From NCBI GenBank assembly GCA_003988855.1, contig QYAI01000183.1, forward strand, positions 1-64,000: a stretch of 64,000 nucleotides of DNA, given 5' to 3'. Source of the stretch: Arachnopeziza araneosa (taxonomy: Eukaryota > Ascomycota > Leotiomycetes > Helotiales > Arachnopezizaceae). A program made the position numbers and the translations under genes. How positions within the stretch are numbered: position 1 is the stretch's first letter; each line of letters begins with the position of its first letter. The notes below the pieces were generated by a model. The model was not told the DNA's origin. It searched no databases and saw nothing but the letters and a program-made list of their open reading frames with translations. Below are positions 10,995-21,247 of the stretch, one piece after another.

Positions 10995-12687
10995 GGGTTT
11001 TGGATGGTCATGTTTCGATGCACTGGTGGTGGGAGGCGTGGAGTTGGAGGTGGAGGGAGGTGGGTAGGTTGGTTTGGGGGACAGATATTGAGTATCACGT
11101 TTTTACGAGCACGGTTTAGGGGTTTGGAACAGTTTGTTAGATTAGGACCGTAGCAAATGGGATTTTGTCTCTTTGACTCTTACCCAATGCTTTGCGGTGA
11201 AGAAACTTGACTGCTCTCTTCTCCGCCACGATTTACTGTTTATGCTCAACTACCGAGTCACTCACGGCAGAGATAATAAGTTCCAGTGACTGGGGAAGAG
11301 AAGATGATTCACGGCTCTTGTCACCCATCCTAAAGTAGACTAGTACCAGACATGTACGCGAGTCAATTTCTACAGTTTGCGTTTCTGGGACATATTTACA
11401 GTTGCAGTCTGGGACCCGACAAGCAGCGACCCTGGCCACTGCCACTTCCCGGGTACCCGTTTCCGTGCGTGTCTCATCTGTTGTTCACAAGACCGTATCG
11501 ACGTACGGTGGCGGTCCATTGCATAGAGTCTGGCGGTTCTTCACAAATCGTTGTTGGGATAGGTTGCTGGAGTTCTTCGGCCGATTTGCTTGGATTCATG
11601 GCCAGCGTGCTTCTATTGCTCTTAATTACCTCTCAAGTGGATATGAACATGCACTTCCTGTCAATGAAAATGCTGTCTACAAGATATGATTTTTGTTAAT
11701 TTCCATTTCAGAAAGTGGACAATATCACATCTCTCATCTTTCTAGCCAGTCTTCAGTCAACGGTGAAATAGCGCCAGCACCCGTCAAGGGGTGGGCTAAT
11801 CGTAAACCCAACCTGCTCCAAGCGAAGCCGAGCTGACAAGAGGGCCCTTCGATCTCGGAGAATAGCCACACGACGATGGATTCTTACAGATGCACTCCCC
11901 GCGGCAATTGATCCCCGTCATCCATGGCCCCGCGCACGATTGAGGGCAACTTGCCGGCTGGAGAAGAGGAGTTGCTAATGGGCAGCGGCACCATGTCCGA
12001 ATGGCGCATGGCCTCGTAGTTATTTTTAATCCACGGTATTCACGGTACGTTCCGTCCGTCCTGGGAGGTGGTAAAGTGTAAAAAAGAGAGGCGCCGCAGT
12101 TCTGACGTGCCGGCCCGATGCAGGAAGAATCCGAGCCTTCGGGTTAAGCGACGACTGGTGATTCGTGCTGGGTTACGGTTGCGCTGCTGTGCCTCCGTCC
12201 ACCTGTCCATGGAGGTGACTTTGCACTCCAGTATCTACCTAAACAAAGCAATTGTTGTCAGAGCCATTGGGGTAGGGCTCGTAAGACACTCTTGATCCAG
12301 TTCATGCCGCCGATTTATTGAATCCTTCGGATCCAGAAAGTGCTCCGAGCAGATGGCAGCGGGTGGGCCCGCGTGGAAGCCGTTCTGGGGCTCGTTCCCA
12401 TCTGCTCGGCGTCTTCCAACTTCTCCACTTGTCCACGGCAACAGTGTACGAGATGCACCGCAAACAGGGTAACGAGATGCATCGGAGAAACACAAATTGA
12501 TGCTCCACGGCCTCGGGATCGGGGCGGGGAATGGATCGAGGACGTCGCGCCATGTCAGCGTGAGCGGCTCCCTCCCCGGCTGCCTCTGCAGGCAATATGG
12601 GAATCAGCATAAATGGCCTCCCTCTGGCCCTCCCATGTCATCGAGTCCTTTCTCCTCAGCCTGCTGCTGACCTGAACTCCTGGAGAT
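10995..12687. other. Intergenic region upstream of the GMC gene
   Basis: No gene is recognised. Overlapping ORFs on both strands around 11230-11700 and 12235-12610 have no consistent coding signal. GC content rises towards 12690, and the last few hundred bases probably hold the promoter of the GMC oxidoreductase. No clear TATA box or known operator was found. Confidence 0.45.
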
Positions 12688-14741
12688 ATGATTTCCTCGC
12701 CTCTCCTGCTCCTCGCTGCTGCGTGCGGCGTCGGTGCCCGCTCCATCGCAGGATACGCGACCCTCGTTGATCGCACCAAGGCGGCGAATACCACCTATGA
12801 TTTTATCATTGTGGGTGGTGGCACCGCAGGCCTCACGGTTGCTGATCGCTTGACTGAGAATCCAGACAGTGAGTTCATTTCCCCTCGTATGAACTCAACT
12901 CACATCTTCACAGCGACGGTTCTGGTCGTCGAGTATGGGCCCATCGACCCAGGAACCCCAGGTGTTTTGGTCCCGGGGCTCTATAACCCAGGCCCTTACT
13001 TCTGGCCGGGTCTGCTCAGTACTCCCCAAGCCAACCTCAATGGCGGTCCCTATTTTGTCCCGACCGGCGCGGTTGTCGGGGGTGGATCGGCCATCAATGC
13101 CATGTTCTTCCTGAGAGGCTCTTCTGAAGTCTACGACACGTGGGAGGCACTCGGAGCAAGCGGTTGGGGATGGAGTGATCTCCTGCCTTATTTCCAAAAG
13201 GTATGATATTGAACGGTTCCTTCGGGGTAATTAGACACTAACATCCAGCAGAGTGAGAATTTCACGCATCCCGACCCAGCCTTTGCCGCAGCACACAACA
13301 TCACCTGGAACGATGCAGTCCACGGCTTCAGCGGCCCCATCCAAGCCAGTTTCCCAAACTACGCCTACGCACCCGAGAGTAAGTCAATAAACCATTCTTA
13401 CGCAAGCGACTAACCAAGTATCAGGCGACTTTCGCGCCGCCTGCCTCGCCGTCGGTATCAAACCCAACCTCGACCCAGCAGCCGGAAACAACGCCGGATT
13501 CTACGACACGCTGAAAGCGCTGGATCCCAAGACCGAGACGCGTTCTTATGCTGAGACGGCTCACTACGCTCGAGTCATTGGCACGCGGCCGAATTACCAC
13601 CTGATCACCAACCAATTGGTCTCCAAGGTCTTGTTTACCGGCAAGACAGCGACGGGTGTTCAATGGTCTGATGTGACATCGGGAGCTGTCGGCTCTGCGA
13701 CCGCCAGAAAGGAAGTCATTGTTGCCGCGGGTGCCGTTCACACCCCGCAAGTGCTCCAGCTTTCTGGAATCGGGCCCAAGGCGCTCTTGCAGAGCTTGGG
13801 GATCAATGTGCTTGTTGATCTACCCGGTGTTGGTGCTAACCTTCAAGACCATCTCGTTCTGACCGTCAACTGGAATTGTAAGTCGAAATATGGTTGCATG
13901 AACCATTTGAAGAGTGAGTAACTGACCGTATATAGATACCAGCAACATCCACCCCAACGCTGGCGACCTCCTCAGCAACACCACCTACTTCAATGAGCAA
14001 TCCGCACTCTACCAAGCCGGACAGCCCAGTGCCCTATCCCTCACCTTGACAACAGATAATAACATCATCACGCTCCCACTCCGCAACACCACCTCCTCCT
14101 GGGCCTCGATCATCGCCCTAGCCGCCTCCCAGAACCCGGCCTCCCTCCTCCCCAACGGCACCGACCCCACGATCCTCGCCGGCTACCTGGCCCAGCGCGC
14201 CGCGCTCCTGCTACAGTACGCATCCACATCGACGTCCATCGGCGCCATCTCCTGGTCTACGGGCCCGACGACGGCCATCTACCAGATGAAGCCCTTCTCG
14301 CGCGGCTCCATCCGGATCGCCTCGACCAACGCCTCGGTCAACCCGCTCATCGACTACGGCGCCCTGAACGACGAGACGGACCTCGAGGTGCTCTACGCCC
14401 TGGAGCTCAAGAGCCGCCAGATCATGTCCCAGCCCGCCATGGCTGCCCTCGGCCCCATCGAGCTCGCGCCCACACCTGGCACGCTCACGGGAGATGCGCT
14501 GAGGCAGGCGTTGAGACTCAACCTCGTCCCCACGAATGCGCACCAGTGCTGCACCGCGGCCAATCTGCCCCGGCTCTTGGGCGGCGTCGTCAGTCCCGAC
14601 TTGCTGGTCTACGGTGTCAGTGGGCTGAGCGCCGTCAGCGCGGCTGTCTTCCCCTTGTCCCCCGATTCCGCTCCCACGGCTACGGTGTATGCGGTTGCTG
14701 AGAAGGCGGCGGATCTGATCAAGGCCAGACACGGACTGTAG
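12688..14741 (+). CDS. Secreted GMC-family oxidoreductase (FAD)
   Basis: Predicted exons are 12688..12868, 12914..13200, 13252..13378, 13425..13877 and 13936..14741, giving 617 aa. The N-terminus is a signal peptide (hydrophobic run over residues 5-15), followed by the FAD Rossmann motif IIVGGGTAGLTVADRL (about 39-54), the GMC signature around VPTGAVVGGGSAINAM, and the second signature GAVHTPQVLQLSGIGP. Relatives are extracellular alcohol or sugar oxidases/dehydrogenases and biosynthetic flavoenzymes. The first C-terminal catalytic position is kept as H552 (AHQCCTAA), but the second, normally His or Asn in the motif before QATVYAVAEKAA, is Ala (about A595, in PDSAPTATVY). Activity may therefore be altered or lost. 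The intron 2 acceptor is a tandem NAGNAG (13248/13251), so one Gln could be optional. The substrate is unknown. Confidence 0.85.
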
Positions 14742-15246
14742 TGTGGAGGGCGGGAGTAATAGCGACCTGAGATCTCAGTCGGCTCAAAAGTTGTAATTAG
14801 AATCGATTTATTCATGCAGAATATCTGGCTCGGTGATGAATCTTCCGTGACATGCATCTCCCAGAAATGGTGCGTGATTGGTCTTGAGACTTTTGTCTTT
14901 AGAGTCTCTTGACCCTCACTCGTATATATTGTTTTTAAAACTTTCTGTCTGGGTCTCCCTCTTTTTTAGTTTTCTTGGATTTTTGAGTTGTTTTGGAGGC
15001 ACATTTGGCTTGCTTACCTATCGAGTACGTGGCTGGTTAAGCGAGGGAAAAGGGAGACGCTTGGTGAGTCCGATTCTCTGAGCAAGAAGCAATATGCGAA
15101 ATGCTAGAAGATAGAACATCCTGAGAACAACGCGAACTGTTACGTGACCTCGCCTAGATCCAACTTAATCTAAAATCACAATCCACGAATCAACATGAAG
15201 ACTATCAGCTCTAAATTCTAAATTCTATCATGTCTATCATCGTTAT
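14742..15246. other. Convergent 3' region, no gene seen
   Basis: Tail-to-tail spacer between the GMC gene (plus) and HIS2 (minus). Only T-rich and short ORFs without motifs are present. It presumably holds both 3' untranslated regions. Confidence 0.5.
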
Positions 15247-16180
15247 CTAATGCTTTCCATCTGCCTTGAAGCTCTTCTTTACATCTTCTAAAGAAATCTT
15301 TTCTTCCAGAGCCCACAATTCCTTGACACCCAAACTCTCTAAATACTCAAAGGTCCTCTCGTAATTCGTCCCAACCTGCGCAATTCCATGACTGTCATCA
15401 CTCAACGTCAACCTGCCCTCCATTCTCAAATACTCCTCGCAAACACTCCGCATCGGATATGGCTCATCAAGCCCCTTCCTCAACGCTGCACTATTTACCT
15501 CCATGGCTGCTCCAATCTCATTCATAAAACCCAGATTCCTCAGCACCTTTTCCCATACACCATCCATACTTTTCAGATCCTGATTCGGCTGCGGTGCCAA
15601 TAGGCGGATGAGATCGAAGTGACCCACCACTTTCGGTCTCGTCATCTCCAGCATCTGGAACTGCAGATCAAAATAGTCTGCGTAGAGTTTCTCATCCGTA
15701 CCTCCCGCTGCTTCTCTGGCCTGGTAGTACATCTCGATGCTAAAATCGATGGGGATCTCGTGCACGTGATGCACGGAACCGATGAAGAAATCAACGGCTG
15801 GATTGGAGGCGAGGGACTGGATCAGAGGCGTATAGTCTGTGCGGATAAACTCCCCTTCGAACCCGATGAGGAGCTTGATTCGAGAGGCGTATCTCTCTTT
15901 GAGCCGGACCGCCTCGTTGATGAAGGCTTCATGACGAGGGGCTAGGAGGGATATGGTGTGGCCAGCCGCGATCTGATATGTGGTCAGTAGAGCGAGTAGG
16001 AGTCCTGCTATGATTCACTTCTTCGGGGTACAAGTCTCTGTCCGAGTTTCGTGGCATGTGCTCGGTTAGAGCGAATGTTTTCATGCCTTTTGATATCGCG
16101 GTTTGGATCACTTCTTCCAATGTGTCTTTTGCATGGCCGGGACAGAACTGCCCTGAGTGACTGTGCATAGAGAAAGCCAT
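15247..16180 (-). CDS. HIS2: Histidinol-phosphatase, PHP family
   Basis: Two exons, 16180..16019 and 15972..15247, give 295 aa; the intron has a GTGAAT donor, a CTGAC branch site and a TCAG acceptor. The enzyme removes phosphate from L-histidinol phosphate in the penultimate steps of histidine synthesis in the cytosol. PHP-domain metal ligands are visible in order: MHSHSGQF near residue 5, LTEHMPR in exon 1, GFEGEF, GSVHHVHE, and SDDSHG near the C-terminus. The length matches fungal HIS2-type proteins. It is divergent from ARP6 with only 146 bp between the start codons, so the two probably share a bidirectional promoter. Confidence 0.9.
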
Positions 16181-16326
16181 CTTGAGTTCTAGAGATGTGG
16201 TCTGAGGATGAGGAAGAAGACTGGGATTTATATGTGGCGTCTGCCCCTCGGTCAGAGTCGCTTAAATTTGGAGGGGTTAAAATCGTGCTTCTACAAAAGT
16301 TCTCACCGCAGTTCATCCTCTCCAAC
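16181..16326. promoter_or_regulatory. Short bidirectional promoter, HIS2/ARP6
   Basis: The 146 bp between the divergent start codons must carry both promoters. A TTTATATG element lies near 16226. No perfect TGACTCA (Gcn4/CPC1) site was found, only a GAGTCG-like partial match near 16253. The ORF of ARP6 is open through this region, but the extra N-terminus is not family-like. Confidence 0.5.
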
Positions 16327-17679
16327 ATGGCTCCAGCACACCGCCGCACCAAATACTCTGGTCCAGCACCACCTTCCAGAACCCTCGTCATCGATAATGG
16401 CGCGTATAACATCAAAGCTGGCTTCTCGTCGCCAGCGGCAGACCCCGCTGCCACGCCCAGCATCATACCCAACTGTTTGGCGCGAGACCGCGACAAGAAA
16501 GTATACGTCGGCTCTCAACTCTCGGCCTGCAAAGATTTTTCAGAGATAGTCTTTAGCCGACCCGTAGAGAAGGGATATCTCGTTAATTGGGAAGCGGAGA
16601 AGGAGATTTGGGAACAGGAATTCTTTGATGCAAAGGCGAAGCTACACTGTGATCCAAGGGAGACGGGATTGATATTGAGCGAAGCACCAAACACACTACC
16701 CGCTCTGCAGATGAACTGCGATCAAGTTGTGTTTGAAGAATTTGGCTTCCCGCGATATCTGCGCTGTCCAGCGCCCCAACTGAACGCGTATAATGATATC
16801 CAAGGGATCTACAAATCCCCAACTCGAGAGCCGGACGCTACATCCATACCACCAGCCGAGATCTTGATGCTGATCGACTCTGGTTACTCTCATACAACCA
16901 TCACCCCTCTCCTTCTCGGCCGACCTATCCAATCTGCAGTCCGCCGCCTCGAGATCGGCGGCAAGCTCCTAACCAACTACCTCACCCGCCTCCTCTCCAT
17001 CCGCAATTACGACATGACATCTGAGACGTACACGGTGAACAGCATGAAGGAAAGCACGTGTTTCATCAGCAAGGATTTCAAAGCGGACATGGAGAAGACG
17101 TGGAAGGGACCGAAAGGCGATCGACGAGATGTGTATGAGATGGCAGAAGGCATCGCGAAGGATTACGTCCTACCTGATTACCATACGCAGACTCACGGAA
17201 TAGTGAGGAATCACGATCCAGAAGCGGCGACGAAGCTCAAGGAGCTGATTACGGGACGTCCATTAGGGGCGACAGAGGACGTGGTAACGCTGAGGAATGA
17301 GCGGTTCACGGTGCCGGAATTACTGTTCAACCCCACGGATATCGGACTCAGACAATCGGGCATCGCGCAACAGGTTATGGATAGCCTTTCCGCACTGCCG
17401 ATGGGGCTGTGGCCTGGATTCCTGGCGAATATCATATGTGTCGGAGGAAACTCCAAGATCGAGGGGTTTATTGTTAGGTTGCAGATGGATATTAGGGCGT
17501 TGGCGCCGGCGGAGTGTATCGTGAGGGTTGCGAGACCGCCAGAGCCGATTATCAGTACTTGGTTGGGAGGAGCACAACTGGCAAGGGATGAGGATAGGTT
17601 ACGGGCTTTGAGTGTTACGAAGGAGGAGTATCAAGAAAATGGTGCGGATTGGGTCCGGCGGAAGTTTGCCGGTGTATGA
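16327..17679 (+). CDS. ARP6: Actin-related protein 6 (SWR1 complex subunit)
   Basis: Single-exon gene of 450 aa with the start at MAPAHRRTKY. The reading frame is open to 16195, but the 44 extra residues do not look like the family and would use up the HIS2 promoter. The actin fold is evident: LVIDNGAYNIKAGF (phosphate 1 loop), DPRETGLILSEAPNTLP, VFEEFGFPRYLRC, LMLIDSGYSHTTITP (phosphate 2 loop), and VGGNSKIEGFIVRL. ARP6 is a nuclear subunit of the SWR1 remodeller that exchanges H2A for H2A.Z. Length and the FEEFGF motif separate it from actin and other ARPs. It converges on PEX11 132 bp downstream. Confidence 0.9.
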   Translation: MAPAHRRTKYSGPAPPSRTLVIDNGAYNIKAGFSSPAADPAATPSIIPNCLARDRDKKVYVGSQLSACKDFSEIVFSRPVEKGYLVNWEAEKEIWEQEFFDAKAKLHCDPRETGLILSEAPNTLPALQMNCDQVVFEEFGFPRYLRCPAPQLNAYNDIQGIYKSPTREPDATSIPPAEILMLIDSGYSHTTITPLLLGRPIQSAVRRLEIGGKLLTNYLTRLLSIRNYDMTSETYTVNSMKESTCFISKDFKADMEKTWKGPKGDRRDVYEMAEGIAKDYVLPDYHTQTHGIVRNHDPEAATKLKELITGRPLGATEDVVTLRNERFTVPELLFNPTDIGLRQSGIAQQVMDSLSALPMGLWPGFLANIICVGGNSKIEGFIVRLQMDIRALAPAECIVRVARPPEPIISTWLGGAQLARDEDRLRALSVTKEEYQENGADWVRRKFAGV

Positions 17680-17811
17680 AGGAAGATGGTTTTATGATAC
17701 CCCAAAATGATGTCAAAAATTCAATACATTCTAAATAAACAAAGCAGGTTTTATTGAGTGAAACCCATTACTTTCATTCCTTCCTCCCAACTTTTGTCCA
17801 AAGCTCACGCC

Positions 17812-18562
17812 TTAAGCAGTCTTCTTCCACTGAGTATACACACCGATCAAACTGCTGACCGTCCCCGCCAACCCTACAAAACCATCATCAAACTTTGTGA
17901 GTCCAATCGCCGAGGTCGGAATTGCGAGATCGCAAAGATCCGAAAGTAGCTGCAAATTAATAGTAGCACGTTCCCTAACAAATATTAGCTTTAGGATTTC
18001 AAAGAAGAGGTCGGTCATACTTCTCAATTCTCTTCCTCGTCACAACTCCCTCTCCCTCTTTCAGATCCACTCCCTTCTCCTGCTCCCTCAGCTTATACAG
18101 TGCATAACTACCACCCATCACACTACACAGCAGACCGAAAAACCAAGCTCGATACGCCTCTCTCTGCACCCTCGCCGTATGCGGACTCTTCCTTATCCCC
18201 ACCACATCCAGCACCGTCACGGCATCCAGACTCAGATACCCGGCATATCCCAACTGCCTGCCCACAGCAGTATATTTCGTTATCGCATCCGTGGATTTGG
18301 AGTCCGCAGCTACGGCGGCGGCTTTAAAATGCTCAATGTTCTTGCCGAACCGCAGCAGCTTGCGGGTCAGGCCGAATTGCGCCTTGATGTTGGAGTAGGG
18401 GGAGATTGCTGAGGGCGAGGCATTGGTCCGGAAGAGGTACCAGGCATAGAATCGCGAGAAGTATTGGATGGTCCGGAGGAGCTTGTCTCGTCCCACGGTG
18501 GTGGAGATGAATTTGAGGTAGTGCGAGACGGTAGGGTGGTAGGTGAGGGTGTCGGCTACCAT
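17812..18562 (-). CDS. PEX11: Peroxisomal membrane protein PEX11
   Basis: Exons 18562..18021 and 17974..17812 give 234 aa; the 46-nt intron splits an AAG codon (AA|G). The protein elongates and constricts peroxisome membranes during proliferation and division. Family features include LKFISTTVGRDKLLRTIQYFSRF at the N-terminus (amphipathic helix region), RKLLRFGKNIEHFKAA, and the C-terminal hydrophobic GFVGLAGTVSSLIGVY before the terminal charged residues. The length equals that of fungal PEX11. It is tail-to-tail with ARP6. Confidence 0.9.
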
Positions 18563-19383
18563 CTTGATGGTTGAGGTTCAATGGATGAAGGAGTGTGGTG
18601 TTGTTTAGTGGTGAGGAGTTCGGAAGAATGAGAGGAGGTGTTGCAGATATTGGTGGGGAGGGATGGATGGGATGGGAAATCGGCTGTCTTGTGACGGCCG
18701 AGGTTCGACCTGGGGAAATTCCCGAGAATGTGGCAGTTGTTGATGCCTTGCGACTGAGGTATCAGGCCCCACTTCCGCTTCGGGTAATTATTTCCGGTAT
18801 GAAGGAATTTATCAATTCGTATTGAAGAGGCATAAGGAACTCAAGCGATATCATTATTGAATATACTGCCAAGCATCTATTCACACCGATTCCGATCGAG
18901 GCAAGAGACGACTTCCAAGGTTAGCTGGATAGTAAAGACATAGTGGTTAGAGCAAGAAAGTCGCTTATAGATTTCTCTAGAGTATTTCAACTTATGCATA
19001 ATGGTTTGATGTTATCAGAAAGTGTAAAAGAAATTAGTTCGATATTGGCGCTTGGTGGGGAAAGACCGGCGAGACATGGCCAGAATTCTACTGGATTACA
19101 TGTTGTAAAATCTGATTTTAAGATAGGAAACAGGAACTGTAAGGGTTCACGATTGCACGGTCAGAACACGTGAATGATGAATCTGTTATTTCAAGAAGGT
19201 AGAGCTGAAGAGCACCAGCCAACACAGTTCCTGTCGCACGGTCTTCTTTTCAATAGTCAATCAATATTCAATCAATGTTCTACTTAGCCACGATTTTTAG
19301 GCTTGATCACGTGTGTGGCGTAAAAATGGTCACGCGTGTGGCGTAGGAGACGACAGCACGCTAGTGCCTGGGAGCTAAGCGCC
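18563..19383. other. Intergenic region, no gene seen
   Basis: No gene is recognised. A short direct repeat of the type GTCACGNGTGTGGCGTA occurs near 19305 and 19329, just before the transposon fragment. The part next to 18563 should contain the PEX11 promoter. Confidence 0.5.
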
Positions 19384-19770
19384 GTGTCAGGTTTTGTGGC
19401 TTGTGTGGCTCTGCATATATACTTGTACTGTAATAGGGAGGTACTGAGGGAGCAATACCTAACAGAGGTAGAAATCGGTTGCTTACCCCACTACTGGTCC
19501 CTGCCCAACCTCGCGTCCGAAGTATGCCATTGGCCCTCCCATCACTCCTCTCTCCCTTCTTCCTCTTTTCCCACCCCCGTCAGAGTCAGCACTTTCGTCG
19601 ATCATAGCGCCGCAACTAGACGCTGTACAGTATATCTTGATCAAAACTTTGCTAAAAGAAGGTTTGAGACCAAGCTAATAGCCTCAGGAGCGTCGTGCAC
19701 CGTGCGCTCGTCCAGAGAATCCATCTAGAGAAACAGCAGTTCGAAATGCCCACTCTAGAATTCAATCACT
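19384..19770 (+). mobile_element. Fragment of an HTH transposase element (Tc1/mariner-IS630-like), copy A
   Basis: This segment is homologous along its length to the minus strand of 23480-23870. Both encode a leader (VACVAL, REQYLT) and the N-terminal helix-turn-helix of a transposase: TLLxEGFxxKLIAS, ASCTVR and VQRI are readable in both. In this copy the frame is broken by single-base losses and stop codons, and transitions relative to copy B fit RIP. Only the 5' end of the element is present; no DDE catalytic part follows. The resemblance of the HTH to fungal Tc1/mariner-type transposases is from memory of the family. Confidence 0.6.
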
Positions 19771-19996
19771 CATTCACTCCCTTCACTCGCCCGATTTGGG
19801 CATTCATGCATGGAGGATTGGGCAGCGAGCCCTCACCGAGCTTATAAGTGCTCGGCAAGATTCAGTTTTGCAGTTCAAATTGAACCTACCTTGTGCTGTA
19901 AGTGAGAGTTCTACCTGTGTGATCTCTGGGCACTCACGTCCTCTCCGGCTGTCCTCGCTCCAACTCACTATCGACCGAAACATATAGTAAAACACC

Positions 19997-20739
19997 ATGG
20001 CCTTTACCTTATTCACAGAGATTGGGCCTGTCATCGGCATCATCAGCGGCGGCTTCTCCATTGCCTCGGCCTGCAAGAACCTTTTCTTCAGCGGCGACGC
20101 CTCCGACGTGTCGCACGAAATTAATTCGTCCCAACGCTCACTATTTTGAGGGCGACAACCTGCCTATTCTCAAGGACCGGCGCGACTCCTTCTATGGTGT
20201 TATCCAGGACAGCATCCTCGACCCCGAGGACAAGTCGGCCATCGTCAAGGGACCTGCGGGATGGCGGGCGGCTATACGATGTCTATTCGAACCTCAAGGC
20301 ATACAAACAGGATGTCAACGACGTATTGGTCAAGCTGACGTGACTGTGGTCGGCCAACGACCTGCACGTCGACGACCTGACGCACTTCGTCCGTATCTTC
20401 ACCGACGCTTTCGCCGTGCTGCTGCACATGCAGGCAGTCTACGCCCAGCTGCACCGCATCGAGATGGGCTGCGACTCGCTGTCCGATGCCAACCTCATCT
20501 CGGACGGACCGGCAGCGAGCCCTCGAAGATCGGCTGGCGAGCAGCTGGACATCACCCAGCCGAGGATTCTGACCCCATCCGGCTCGCTCGTCATGTCGGC
20601 CCAAAATGTGACGACGATCTATTACCAGAGCGGCGATCGGGTCACATCCAGGTACTTGGAAGCACCGGGGTTCAAGGGGCTTGGTGGGAGACGATTGAGC
20701 GGCCCTCTCACGTTTCCGTCAGAGGCACAAAATACCTAG
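19997..20739 (+). pseudogene. Frame-disrupted gene of unknown family
   Basis: A coding-like, GC-rich stretch starts at ATG 19997 in good context but is readable only by changing frame twice (near 20145 and 20270) and passing an in-frame TGA at about 20341-20343. The pieces are FTEIGPVIGIISGGFSIA (hydrophobic N-terminus), EGDNLPILKDRRDSFYGVIQ, and LYDVYSNLKAYKQDVNDVLV continuing to the stop at 20739. No acceptable introns explain the shifts. The family is not recognised. It lies head-to-tail 509 bp upstream of the eqolisin/GH18 gene and may once have been its partner. Confidence 0.5.
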
Positions 20740-21247
20740 GAAGCACTACGGACTCGCGATGGATTCCCGTTCTTCACAGCTGCATGGTAGCAGAAATTCG
20801 CCCAGTCACCATAAGGGCAGCAATAGTAGCATCAAACCATTTCGTAAATGATCCCCCACGAAATATATTAGGCCTCGCGCAGATTCGGGGCGGAATGTCT
20901 GACTCTGATGGATGAGTTCTTTTCTAGGGCGACTCCGAGTCCTTGATTGGGTGCTAGTTGTGTAGAGATGATGATCATCCAATGATATGGACTGCACATA
21001 CCTGTAATGCACCGATGCCCAACTCTTCTCCAGCTGGAAGAGGCTTGGAGTTGGGCCACGAGCAAAAATCTGTCCGACTGCAGCCTTATTTCTTTGCCAG
21101 ACTCGTTGAACTCCTAATTTAATTTCGCTATGGTACATACAGCTCGACGTATAAACTGAAGGACCATTATCAACCACCTGAAGCCTTGGCTCATACTCCC
21201 ATGGTTGCTGCTTCGTCTTTCTAACCAGCAATCAGAAATCAGAAACA
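20740..21247. other. Promoter region of the eqolisin/GH18 gene
   Basis: About 500 bp without a recognisable gene. An antisense ORF (20806-21231) lacks features. The sequence in front of 21248 ends in GAAACAATGTCC, a good fungal start context. Confidence 0.5.

Noticed and set aside
11233..11699. Overlapping ORFs proposed as small genes
   Set aside because: Three frames on two strands are open at once, with no motif or coding bias.
14211..14732. Long antisense ORF within the GMC gene
   Set aside because: It mirrors the high GC3 of the real gene and has no features of its own.
16195..16326. Upstream extension of ARP6 by 44 residues
   Set aside because: The added sequence has no actin-family character and would occupy the only promoter space shared with HIS2.
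19336..19728. Single 130-codon gene on the plus strand
   Set aside because: The same DNA aligns with the inverted copy at 23480-23870 and is better explained as a transposon fragment.
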